Shown here: positions 10,091-18,378 of the stretch, one piece after another
How the letters are laid out: each line of letters begins with the position of its first letter
How positions within the stretch are numbered: the stretch's first letter is position 1
Position numbers and translations under genes: made by a program
The notes under the pieces: generated by a model
Told to the model about the DNA's origin: nothing
What the model saw: the letters and a program-made list of their open reading frames with translations, nothing else
Databases searched by the model: none
From: Adlercreutzia wanghongyangiae
GTDB taxonomy: Bacteria; Actinomycetota; Coriobacteriia; Coriobacteriales; Eggerthellaceae
Assembly (NCBI RefSeq): GCF_035989245.1
Contig: NZ_JAYMFF010000019.1
Coordinates: 1 to 55,462, forward strand
Direction of reading: 5' to 3'
DNA: 55,462 nt

Positions 10091-12346
10091 TCATTTCACA
10101 AATTCGGGATAGAGCTTGCTCAGCAACTCCGGGGGTCTTCCGTCGTAGCGGATGTAGAGGCGCTTGCGGGCGCGGGTGCAGTTCACATAGAGGAGGCGGG
10201 CCTCGGCATCCTCGTCTTCCTCCGTCGCGTGCTGGTAATCGATGATCACGTTGTCGAATTCGAGGCCCTTGCCGCCCTTCACGCCGAGGATGTAGAGGCC
10301 GGGATCGAGGATGTTCCCGCGACGGGGGTCGATGGGCGCGAGACCTTCCGTCCGCGTTCGCTCCGTCCAGTACGAGCTGTTGCCGATGATGGCGACGTTT
10401 TCCGCTGGGGCGACGTTGCGCAGATGTTGGGCAATGCGCAAAACCTTCTCATCGGAGGCATTGAGCACGAACACTTTTTCATAGTCGGTGTCGTACACGC
10501 TCCCGTCTCCGAGCAATCGACGTGCAAACGCCTCGATGGCCTCGCTGTTTCGCTTGTTCTCGGTGAGCTTGATCGTGTAGCCGCGGGAGTTCGAATCGAG
10601 CTCCTTCCAGGTGAAGTCGCGCTGGTAGATCTTCTGATTTTCATCGCCGGATATATAAACGCGGCTTTTTTCGTCGGCTCGCAGTTGCAGAAGCAACTTG
10701 ATCGATCGGATGGAGAAATCCTGTACCTCGTCAATGGCGATGGCGTCATAAGAGGGAAGCGATTGCGATGTCTGCAGCCGCTTGGTTGCCTGTTCGATCG
10801 TGTAGAGTTGCTTTTTCTCTAAAAGGAGGCGGTAGGCTTCCCATACCTCCAGAATGATGTGGCGGACGGTTTCGTTTGGTCGTCTCTTCGTGCCTCGCCC
10901 TGTGCGGGGAGAAGTTGGGTAATTGCGGCCGGCGGTCCGGGGGTTTTCGTAGCGGGCCTCAAGCCAGAGTATCTCGTCGTTCACCCATTCGACGTTTTCC
11001 GCTGAACTTCCGTCGAGATAGTAGGCCCCTCGCGCCTCGGGGTGCTTTGCAGACACCGTGGCCATGGCTTCCTGCACCAGAGGGCGGGCGGTCTGATCGT
11101 AGATGATGTTCCAGTAGCGGTAGTTGCCCGGCAACCCTTCCCGCGGGTAGCGGACGTCGTGGGCAAAGGGCGCGAGGTGCTCGTAGCCCTCATCAGGATT
11201 GACGCGCACAAGCTGGTTGATGTACTTGTCGTAGTGGGTAACCTCGATGGCGCGGCCCTCATCCGGGAACTGTGCCATCAGATTGCGCACGTGCTGGGCG
11301 AGTCCTCGGTTGAAGCAGACGAAGAGCCCCCTTCGCTCTCGCTTTCCAAAAAGCGAGGTCTGCCCGTCTTCTCGAATATCGGAAATGAGCTTGGCTATGA
11401 GGCAGAGGGTCTTGCCTGTTCCAGCCCCTCCTGACACCTGGAGGATGTTGGTGGTTGTTTTGGCGTTGCGGGGGAAGGCCATGACATCGAATTGGCTATC
11501 GGTTGCACGTCCTCTGCCCTTGAGGAGCTTCTCTACGAAATCGTGCTCGCTGAGTATTTCGCGAATGCGGTGCTCGGCCGCTGCCGCCCGCGTCTGTGCC
11601 TCGCACGCGGTTTGGCGAAGGTCGTCGAGCATGGCATCGGTTCGGGCGAAGAGCTGCTCTTGTGCGACAGCCTCCTCGCTGCCCTCGTCTGCGATGCCGT
11701 ACTCCGCTTCAAGTTCCTCGACTTGTTGAACGAGATGGGCGAAAGCGGCCAGGCGCCCACTCTGCTCTTTCTGCTGTTTCTGAATGATCGTGGCGGTCTG
11801 GCGGATTTCCTTCTCGATGGAGGAATCTCCGCTGAGGAGGGCCGCCGTTCGCGCTGTTTTCCTCATCGACGCCAGTTCCTCATCGGATCGGATGAGGAAC
11901 AGCTCGTCGTTGACGACGCGCGCCGTCCTCTCGTTATGAGGGGCGATCCCGAGATCGACCACGAGGGCGCGGAGGATGTCGTCGAGGAGCTCGAGCACCA
12001 TGTTCGCGTCGATGACCTTGATGGTGGCTGACCCGTGAGCGCCTCGGTTTCCCTTGGTGCGCACCTCATTGAATTTGTAGAACAGCGTGTTGTCGATGAG
12101 ACCCTCGTCGTGGGCGTATTCAATTTTATCGACGAGGCTTGCGCGCTTTACCCCTGCATCGTCGATAAGGCTGTCGACGATGTTTTCCACGGCCTTGCGG
12201 CATCCTACGGCGACGGAGTCGGGATCGTCGATGCCCTGCTTGCGCCATATCGCTATCTTCTTCATCAGGCCGTTGAATCCGATGCGCTGCTCAAGGGCGT
12301 CGCCGTGCTCGGGTAGGTAGTCGAAATAGCGAGGTTCTATCTGCAT
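10091..12346 (-). CDS. DUF4145 (HEPN-like) / UvrD superfamily 1 helicase
   Basis: The 751-residue protein has three parts. Residues 45-135 match the DUF4145/HEPN-like pattern, with a RTKGNRGAHG segment (R96 to H104) like the R-x4-6-H motif of HEPN domains. Residues 150-270 are coiled coil. From 300 on there is a superfamily 1 helicase with Walker A GGAGTGKT (306-313), IDEVQDF as motif II, LTENKRN, VKGGKGLEFDNVII and NCTRARKRLYI. It probably translocates on DNA or RNA; whether the HEPN part cuts RNA is unknown. ATG 12346 follows GGAAGGAAC. The longer open frame to 12739 is a shadow of the gene upstream. It lies 16 bases after the coiled-coil gene and 45 before the ankyrin start. Confidence 0.88.
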   Translation of the reverse strand: MQIEPRYFDYLPEHGDALEQRIGFNGLMKKIAIWRKQGIDDPDSVAVGCRKAVENIVDSLIDDAGVKRASLVDKIEYAHDEGLIDNTLFYKFNEVRTKGNRGAHGSATIKVIDANMVLELLDDILRALVVDLGIAPHNERTARVVNDELFLIRSDEELASMRKTARTAALLSGDSSIEKEIRQTATIIQKQQKEQSGRLAAFAHLVQQVEELEAEYGIADEGSEEAVAQEQLFARTDAMLDDLRQTACEAQTRAAAAEHRIREILSEHDFVEKLLKGRGRATDSQFDVMAFPRNAKTTTNILQVSGGAGTGKTLCLIAKLISDIREDGQTSLFGKRERRGLFVCFNRGLAQHVRNLMAQFPDEGRAIEVTHYDKYINQLVRVNPDEGYEHLAPFAHDVRYPREGLPGNYRYWNIIYDQTARPLVQEAMATVSAKHPEARGAYYLDGSSAENVEWVNDEILWLEARYENPRTAGRNYPTSPRTGRGTKRRPNETVRHIILEVWEAYRLLLEKKQLYTIEQATKRLQTSQSLPSYDAIAIDEVQDFSIRSIKLLLQLRADEKSRVYISGDENQKIYQRDFTWKELDSNSRGYTIKLTENKRNSEAIEAFARRLLGDGSVYDTDYEKVFVLNASDEKVLRIAQHLRNVAPAENVAIIGNSSYWTERTRTEGLAPIDPRRGNILDPGLYILGVKGGKGLEFDNVIIDYQHATEEDEDAEARLLYVNCTRARKRLYIRYDGRPPELLSKLYPEFVK

Positions 12347-12362
12347 GGAAGTTCCTTCCCGG

Positions 12363-12956
12363 CTAGCACACCATTGTGGCAATGAGGATGATGGCTTCGA
12401 GAACGGCAATGGTAACGGTGCCGATAAAGATGAGCTTGAGTCGGCGCCCGTTGTCCGCGATGGGGGCAGAGAGCGAATCTTCGAGCGCGGCAATGCGCTT
12501 GGCGAGCACGCCGGCTTCGTGGGAGAAGTCCTCGCTGAGCGATTGGACGCGCGATGCCAGGTCGTTTTTGCTTTGCAGCAAATCGGTCTGCACCTTATCT
12601 CGGAAGATCTCGCCGTTCTTGAGCGTGGTGCGATGGAACTCTTCCTGGGCTTCAAGAAGGGCGACGTTGCGCTCAGATTCTGCCGCAATGAAATCCCCGA
12701 GAGTCTCGTGGAACTCGGCGGCTCTTGCGCCCTGCTCATCGAGGAAGGCTTCCGATTTCTCCGTCATGGTGTCGATTTTTCCCAAAGCGCTCGCGCTGAC
12801 GACGGCCGCTGCCTTTGACGCCTCCTTGCTCAGTTGGATGGCTTCTTCCAGCTGGGTGGTCGCTGCTTCGATTGCATTCTGGAGATGATCGGCTTCTTCA
12901 TCAAGGCTATCGATGATCTCGTTGAGCCGATCTATGCGGGCCTTACTATCGGTCAT
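12363..12956 (-). CDS. Coiled-coil protein with C-terminal membrane anchor
   Basis: The 197-residue protein is almost entirely heptad-rich coiled coil (LNEIIDSLDEEADHLQNAIE onward), followed by a single hydrophobic helix at the end (LIFIGTVTIAVLEAIILIATMV). This predicts a tail-anchored or C-in membrane protein whose rod projects into the cytoplasm. No enzyme motif is visible and I do not recognise a family. GGAAGGAG precedes ATG 12956, and the start overlaps the stop of the nuclease-helicase gene by 11 bases, so the two are translationally coupled. In the island it could tether the helicases to the membrane or act as an effector. Confidence 0.8.
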   Translation of the reverse strand: MTDSKARIDRLNEIIDSLDEEADHLQNAIEAATTQLEEAIQLSKEASKAAAVVSASALGKIDTMTEKSEAFLDEQGARAAEFHETLGDFIAAESERNVALLEAQEEFHRTTLKNGEIFRDKVQTDLLQSKNDLASRVQSLSEDFSHEAGVLAKRIAALEDSLSAPIADNGRRLKLIFIGTVTIAVLEAIILIATMVC

Positions 12957-15900
12957 GATGGCTCCTTCCCCATGTTCTTTCCAGTCTGTCAAGAGATTCT
13001 TCCAACAGGTAGGCGAGGGTCGCGCTGTCGCCGAGAAGTTGGTAGGCGCGATGGGCTTGCTGGGGCATGATGGCCGTGATGGCCTCTCCCAGCACATCCC
13101 GAGATCGCTCAGGCGCGCGAGCGGCCAGTTCGAGTGTGCACGCGAGCAGGTTGCCGGTGTCGAGGTGCGGGTAGTCGGAGAGCTTCTCGAACACAAAGGA
13201 AAGCTGGTCGCGTATCTCCCAGGCGGTGCATTCGCCGGAAAGGAGGTGGCTCATCATCGCCGTCCATTCGAGCCCGATGTCTCCGTGGTTGCTCTCGCGA
13301 TAGCGATCGCAGAGCGGAACGAGGTCGGCTATTTGATCGTGCGTTTTCAAGACGGCTACACGCTCCGTCGGATCGTCGGTAGGCTGGAGGGTGTAGAAGA
13401 TATCGACCCAGGGCTGGAAGCTCCGCTGAGAACCCACGATGAGGTCGAGCTGGTTGCCTATGTCGGTGTTGAGCTTGAAATAGCGGTTGATATAGTTCCG
13501 CATCTCCTCCTCGGAGCGATTGGACTCGCAGAGTGCCAGCATGTTGCCGATGGCGCGCCGCCGGTTGAACACGATATGGTCGTTCGTCCATTTGAGCAGC
13601 GCGTCGATGAGGCCGAAGAATCTTTTTCCAGGAAGGGCCCGCTGGTAATCTGCCGCATAGGGGGCGAAGGAGGGGTGCGGGTCGTCAAAGGACACGGGCG
13701 CGCTGCTATGGCGTCCGATGTAGTCCTCTACGGCTTTCTTCGCGCGCGTCTCGAGATCGCCTTCCCAGTGGTTCATGCGGACGTTGAATACGCGATGGCG
13801 GTGTTCGACGGTCCAGTCCTCGACGATGTCCATGATGGCAAGTCGATAGAGAGCCCGCTCTACTTTGCCTCGCGAGTGGGGCCCGAGGCTGTTGAAGTCG
13901 ATGGGGGCGATCCCGCTGGTGTCCTCTCCGTGCACCAATGCCTTGTAGATCGAGAAGACGTGCCCCTTCTCCTCTTCGATGCCATCGTGGTTGAGTGACC
14001 AGAGATGGAAAAGCGTGCTGAGATCCCCGCGCAAGGTGTTTTGCATCGCCTTGATTTCCTCGACGGTCGTGTTTGCCGCGAAGAGCCGCTCAGTACGCTT
14101 CGCGTCGGGATCCGGCACGTAAAGGATGTAGCAATCGGACTGGTTGCGCGACGGATCGTTGCTGCGGCCGGCACGACCCGCCTCTTGGTAGAAGGCCTCG
14201 ATTGACCAAGGCAGACCGCTGTGGATGGTGTAGCGAACATTGGGCTTGTCGACGCCCATGCCGAAGGCCTTCGTTGCGACCATGACCGTGAACTTGTTGT
14301 CGAGGTAGTCTCTTTGGATGCCCCCGCGTTCATCGCCTCGATCGGCATGGTAAGCGTCGGCCGAGATGTTGTTCGCGATCAGATGCTCGAGGATCTCCTT
14401 GCAGCCCGTGCCAGGGAAACGCGCATTCTTCTTCGTGTTGGCGAAAATAATGCCGCAGACCGAATCATCGCCGTTGGGCTCGAAGATGGAGTCGAGGCCG
14501 CTTGCCTGACGGTGGTGTTCGTTCAACTCGTCGAGGACGGAGTCGATGGCACCAAGGCGGTTTCCCCCTTCGACCCTTTTGATGTGGTAGGTGAGCTCGC
14601 TGCGATCGAGCGTTTCGGCTGTCTGGATGTCGCTGTTCCTCACTCCCAGCTCTGCCTTGAGGTCAGCAAGCACGTTGAACGAGGCGGTGGCGGTGAGGCC
14701 TAGCAAAAGGGCGTGAGGACAGAACTTCTTAATGGTTTCCGGCAGCTTGAGGTAAGAGACCCTGAAATCGTGTCCCCATTCGGACAGGCAATGGACCTCG
14801 TCGATGACGGCGTAGCCGTAGTTCATGGCCGAGGCGATGCTGGACAGCTGGTTGCGGAACTCGGCGATCTGGAAGCGCTCGGGCGATACCCAGATGATCT
14901 GGTGCCTCCCCGATCCGAATCCGTGGGTGACAGCGTGTTTATCATCGCTGTTCATCTGGCCGTCGATACGCGTCGCGCGTGTGATGCCGAAGTTGGCGAG
15001 ATTTCTCTCCTGGTCTTGGATGAGCGAGACAATGGGGCAAACGACGAGGCTGATGCAGGGTTGCAGCAGGCAGGCCATTTGGTAGCAGATCGACTTGCCT
15101 GATCCGGTGGGCAAGATTCCCAGGGTCGGGTTTCGGGCGAGGGCCTTCCTGATAATACCCTCTTGCCCCGACCTGAAGCTGTCGAACCCAAAGAGCCGTT
15201 TGAGGAAAAAACGAAGAGCGCGGCTCACGGGTTCGCGGCGGGACTCTCCGAGGGTGTCGTAGGCGAGGGCTGGTGCGCAGGCGACGGTGAAGTAGTTGCG
15301 GTTCTCGAAGTAATCACTTCGCGCATAGACGACATTCGGGGCGCACTCCGCTTCCGACCAGCAGCCTAGAATGCCGATGTCAAGCTCGACCGCCGGCCTC
15401 TCCCGGGTGATGGTCAGAAGGGGGCGCTGGAAATCTCGGTTGAGAAGGAGGCAGAGATTGTCCACCATATCGCAGATATCCTCAAAGGCCGCCGCGGTGA
15501 TGGACGGCATGGTGTCGGAGAGGGCGTCGCTCGATGCCGCAATACGCCATTCGGGATCTCGTAAATCAAGAACGCCTGTTCGCATAAGCTGCAAGAGCGC
15601 CATCTGGGTGCGCAGGAGCAATTCGTAGGATGCGGCCCGCTGCCACTCGATCTCGTGCCCGATTTTCTCCCAATCGTAAGTCAGCACATCGTCCTCCAAA
15701 CGATCTGCAAGCTGTGCAATTGCGCTGACAATGATGTCCGCTGGGCAATCGACCTCAGGGGTGGGGATGCGAACGGTTTCGATGCCCTGCTGGCGAAGGT
15801 AGGCGTCGCGCCGCTGATCGAGGCGTTGCTGGTCGGGCTCCCTGTGCTGGGCGCCGTCTATCTCTATGACAAGTTTGGCGCGGGGGCAATAAAAGTCGAC

Positions 15901-16107
15901 CTGCTGATTGGCGAAGGAGGGATCACAAGGGGTAATGATTGCTTCAAGCGGTGCTTCCGGAAGGATGAACGATGCGATGTAACGACGCTCGGGAGGAAGG
16001 AGCCGGGGCAGAACCTCTGTGAAGAAACGAAGAGCCGGATTGTGCGCCCGGTCAACAGCGCCTTTGATGGACTCATCCCACTGCGGGCGTGCGAGAGAGG
16101 TGAACAA
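12946..16107 (-). CDS. PD-(D/E)XK nuclease fused to RecQ-type helicase
   Basis: First gene of the island, 1053 residues from TTG 16107 (AAGGG about ten bases upstream). Residues 65-115 form a DUF559/Vsr-like nuclease: D71-F, E82-I-D84-G, H88, then D101 and GIETVRI. Residues 300-650 form a RecQ-like superfamily 2 helicase: PTGSGKS (333-339), DEVHCLSEWGHDFR (from 436), LTATAS and QEAGRAGRSND. The last 400 residues hold a winged-helix-like part and a helical region not recognised. RecQ enzymes unwind DNA 3' to 5'. Fusion to a nuclease suggests DNA degradation or processing. The frame stays open upstream across a G9/C9 run without an ATG, so the true N-terminus is uncertain. Confidence 0.87.
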   Translation of the reverse strand: MFTSLARPQWDESIKGAVDRAHNPALRFFTEVLPRLLPPERRYIASFILPEAPLEAIITPCDPSFANQQVDFYCPRAKLVIEIDGAQHREPDQQRLDQRRDAYLRQQGIETVRIPTPEVDCPADIIVSAIAQLADRLEDDVLTYDWEKIGHEIEWQRAASYELLLRTQMALLQLMRTGVLDLRDPEWRIAASSDALSDTMPSITAAAFEDICDMVDNLCLLLNRDFQRPLLTITRERPAVELDIGILGCWSEAECAPNVVYARSDYFENRNYFTVACAPALAYDTLGESRREPVSRALRFFLKRLFGFDSFRSGQEGIIRKALARNPTLGILPTGSGKSICYQMACLLQPCISLVVCPIVSLIQDQERNLANFGITRATRIDGQMNSDDKHAVTHGFGSGRHQIIWVSPERFQIAEFRNQLSSIASAMNYGYAVIDEVHCLSEWGHDFRVSYLKLPETIKKFCPHALLLGLTATASFNVLADLKAELGVRNSDIQTAETLDRSELTYHIKRVEGGNRLGAIDSVLDELNEHHRQASGLDSIFEPNGDDSVCGIIFANTKKNARFPGTGCKEILEHLIANNISADAYHADRGDERGGIQRDYLDNKFTVMVATKAFGMGVDKPNVRYTIHSGLPWSIEAFYQEAGRAGRSNDPSRNQSDCYILYVPDPDAKRTERLFAANTTVEEIKAMQNTLRGDLSTLFHLWSLNHDGIEEEKGHVFSIYKALVHGEDTSGIAPIDFNSLGPHSRGKVERALYRLAIMDIVEDWTVEHRHRVFNVRMNHWEGDLETRAKKAVEDYIGRHSSAPVSFDDPHPSFAPYAADYQRALPGKRFFGLIDALLKWTNDHIVFNRRRAIGNMLALCESNRSEEEMRNYINRYFKLNTDIGNQLDLIVGSQRSFQPWVDIFYTLQPTDDPTERVAVLKTHDQIADLVPLCDRYRESNHGDIGLEWTAMMSHLLSGECTAWEIRDQLSFVFEKLSDYPHLDTGNLLACTLELAARAPERSRDVLGEAITAIMPQQAHRAYQLLGDSATLAYLLEESLDRLERTWGRSHHDR

Positions 16108-16159
16108 TCGGAAGTCGCCCTTGACGCGAGGGCTTCCGAGTGTCTCTAAAATGCGCGTC

Positions 16160-16168
16160 GGGGGGGGG
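16160..16168. repeat. G9 homopolymer upstream of the nuclease-helicase start
   Basis: Nine consecutive G (C on the coding strand) lie 53 bases before TTG 16107. The reading frame of the nuclease-helicase is open across the run. In another frame an ATG near 16234 would read into the run and reach the helicase frame if one C were lost. Such runs can slip; an on/off role is only a possibility. Confidence 0.45.
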
Positions 16169-16368
16169 TGGGCGTTCCTCGCTGAATAAGATTTTGGATG
16201 ATGCAGGCGATGGGGTAGAAGGGGTTGTCGACGGCATCTTGACGCGGACAGCCGATAATGGTGAAGGGGCTACTAGGACATATATAGGAGGAGTTGAAGA
16301 ATCGCTTAGCGGAAACGTCCACTATCTCACTCCTCTGCATGGCTCGAAAATCATATCTTCTCTGCGCA

Positions 16369-16397
16369 AGAATAGAGGAGATATGACATTTTAGCAA
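16369..16397 (-). promoter_or_regulatory. Candidate promoter of the island
   Basis: On the minus strand TTGCTA (16397-16392), a 17-base spacer and TATTCT (16374-16369) make a sigma70-like promoter. Transcription would start near 16362, about 255 bases before TTG 16107. Confidence 0.45.
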
Positions 16398-16513
16398 CAG
16401 AAGCTCCCGGCCATCGGCGATAAAATATGTGATCAGGTTGCACGGAGCGAGCCGCGGTTAAGTTTGATACGCTACAATACACATATTTGCACTTCAACGG
16501 GAAAGGTTGCCTC

Positions 16514-17347
16514 ATGGATACGGCGCAGCTGGTGGCGAAGGCCACCGACATCCGCAGGGATATTCTGACCATGATCACGGAGGCGGGCAGCGGGCACCCG
16601 GGCGGGTCGCTCTCGTGCACCGATATCCTCACCGCGCTGTATTTCGGCGGCGTGATGGACTACGATGCCGCCGAGCCGAAGAAGGTCGGCCGCGACCGCT
16701 TCATCTTGGCCAAGGGCCATGCGGCACCGGCGCTGTACGCCACCCTGGCCCATGCGGGATACTTTCCCGTGGACGAGCTGAACACCCTGCGCAAGCTGGG
16801 CACCCGTTTGCAGGGCCATCCCGATTCCAACTTGCTGCCCGGTGTGGAGGTGTCCACCGGCTCGCTCGGCCAGGGGCTTTCCGTGGCGTCGGGTCTTGCT
16901 GCCGGCCTGCGCCTTTCCGGTGAGGACGGCGTGGTGTTCACCGTGCTCGGCGACGGCGAGTGCGAGGAGGGCCAGGTGTGGGAGGCCGCCATGTTCGCCG
17001 CCCATCAGAAGCTGGGACGTTTGGTGGCCATTGTGGACAACAACGAGCTGCAGATCGACGGCTGCATCCACGACGTGTGCGACCCGGGCGACTTGGGCGA
17101 GAAGTTCGCCGCCTTCGGCTGGGACGTGGTGCGCGTGGACGGCCACGACGTGGACGCGCTCGTGAAGCTGCTGGGCGGTTTGAAGGCCGCAGCGCAGCCC
17201 GAGGGCGCGCCGGTGGCCGTCATCGCCAAGACGGTGAAGGGCAAGGGCGTCTCCTTCATGGAGAACCAGGCCGGCTGGCACGGCAAGGCGCCCAAGCCCG
17301 AGGAATTGGAACGTGCTCTGGCGGAGCTGTCCGCCGCGGTGGAATAG
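16514..17347 (+). CDS. Transketolase, N-terminal (TPP-binding) subunit
   Basis: This is the thiamine-diphosphate-binding half of a split transketolase of 277 residues, which exchanges two-carbon units between sugar phosphates in the pentose phosphate pathway. Family motifs are GSGHPGGSLSCTDIL near the start, KGHAAPALYA, TGSLGQGLSVASG and the TPP motif GDGECEEGQVWEAA with IVDNNELQIDG. ATG 16514 is preferred over TTG 16487 because ACGGGAAAGG precedes it and MDTAQLVAKATDIRRDIL fits the family. The C-terminal subunit follows 10 bases later, and the two must form one enzyme. Confidence 0.95.
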   Translation: MDTAQLVAKATDIRRDILTMITEAGSGHPGGSLSCTDILTALYFGGVMDYDAAEPKKVGRDRFILAKGHAAPALYATLAHAGYFPVDELNTLRKLGTRLQGHPDSNLLPGVEVSTGSLGQGLSVASGLAAGLRLSGEDGVVFTVLGDGECEEGQVWEAAMFAAHQKLGRLVAIVDNNELQIDGCIHDVCDPGDLGEKFAAFGWDVVRVDGHDVDALVKLLGGLKAAAQPEGAPVAVIAKTVKGKGVSFMENQAGWHGKAPKPEELERALAELSAAVE

Positions 17348-17357
17348 GAGGCCCGTC

Positions 17358-18332
17358 ATGGTGAAACTCGCAAGCGCTGACGTCGCTGCCCAGAAGAAGG
17401 CCACCCGCGCCGCCCTGGGCGCCACCTTGGCCGAGCTGGCCGATGAGGGCGTGCCGGTGGTGGCGGTGGACGCCGATCTGACCGGCTCTACGACGATGAA
17501 GAAGCTGGCCGACGCGGGATATGCCGAGCGCCTGTTCAACTGCGGCATCGCCGAGCAGAACATGGTGGACGTGGCCGCGGGCCTGTCGCTTGCCGGCAAC
17601 GTGGCCTTCACCGGCTCCTTCGCCGTGTTCGGCACCGGCCGCGCCTACGACCAGATTCGCAACACCGTGTGCTATTCCAACCTGAACGTGAAGATCACCC
17701 CCACCCATGCCGGCATCTCGGTGGGCCCCGACGGCGGCAGCCACCAGATGCTGGAGGATGTGGCGCTGATGCGGGGACTGCCCGGCATGCGCGTGCTGGT
17801 GCCGGCCGATTACGCCGCCGCCCGCGCGGCTATCAAGCTGGCCGCCGCCGCGCCCGGTCCGGTGTACGTGCGCATGGGCCGTGCGGCGGTGCCCTGCGTC
17901 TACGACGACGATGTGCAGCTGGAAATCGGGGCTGCCTACGTGCTGCGCGAGGGAACTGACGCCACCATCGTGGCCAACGGCGTGGAGATTCGCGAGGCGC
18001 TGGTTGCCGCCGAGCAGCTGGCGGCCGAGGGTGTGTCTGTAGAGGTCATCGACGCGTTCTCGGTGAAGCCGCTGGACGCGGACACCATCGGCGCGTCGCT
18101 GGCGAAGACCGGTTGCGCCGTGGTGGCTGAGGAGCATGCCGTGACCGGCGGCCTGGGCTCCGCTGTGGCCGAGCTGGCTGCCGCCACCGCTCCGGTGCCC
18201 CTGGAATTCGTGGGCGTGCGCGACCGTTTCGGCAAGTCCGGCGAGTTCGAAGAGCTGCTGGCCTACTTCTCCATCGACGCCGCTTCCATTGTTGAAGCTG
18301 TGAAAAAAGCCGTGGCACGCAAGGCCCTCTGA
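17358..18332 (+). CDS. Transketolase, C-terminal subunit
   Basis: The 324-residue partner carries the pyrimidine-binding domain and the C-terminal transketolase domain: VVAVDADLTGSTTMKK, FNCGIAEQNMVDVAAGLSLAG with the glutamate that activates TPP, PTHAGISVGPDGGSHQ and the VYVRMGR strand. AGGAGG six bases before ATG 17358 supports the start over the upstream in-frame ATG 17313. It forms an operon with the N-terminal subunit. Split transketolases are common in anaerobic Firmicutes and Coriobacteriia. Confidence 0.95.
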   Translation: MVKLASADVAAQKKATRAALGATLAELADEGVPVVAVDADLTGSTTMKKLADAGYAERLFNCGIAEQNMVDVAAGLSLAGNVAFTGSFAVFGTGRAYDQIRNTVCYSNLNVKITPTHAGISVGPDGGSHQMLEDVALMRGLPGMRVLVPADYAAARAAIKLAAAAPGPVYVRMGRAAVPCVYDDDVQLEIGAAYVLREGTDATIVANGVEIREALVAAEQLAAEGVSVEVIDAFSVKPLDADTIGASLAKTGCAVVAEEHAVTGGLGSAVAELAAATAPVPLEFVGVRDRFGKSGEFEELLAYFSIDAASIVEAVKKAVARKAL

Positions 18333-18378
18333 TAAAATTAATCGGTCTCAGTACATGTCAATCTGAACGGAGCAAGCT

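Larger units (their letters stand above)
16108..16513. other. Divergent spacer between the island and transketolase
   Basis: The spacer carries a homopolymer run and a minus-strand promoter candidate for the island, both listed separately. On the plus strand GATACGCTACAATAC (TACAAT at 16473-16478) is a probable -10 for the transketolase genes, without a clear -35. It is AT-rich compared with the core genes. No convincing gene is seen; the 83-codon minus frame at 16146-16397 has no ribosome binding site. Confidence 0.5.

Noticed and set aside
12347..12739. N-terminal extension of the UvrD-like helicase
   Set aside because: It overlaps the coiled-coil gene in another frame and reads as Ser/Arg-rich nonsense; ATG 12346 has a good ribosome binding site.
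16146..16397. 83-codon minus-strand gene before the nuclease-helicase
   Set aside because: No ribosome binding site, no similarity to a known family, and it overlaps the promoter region of the island.
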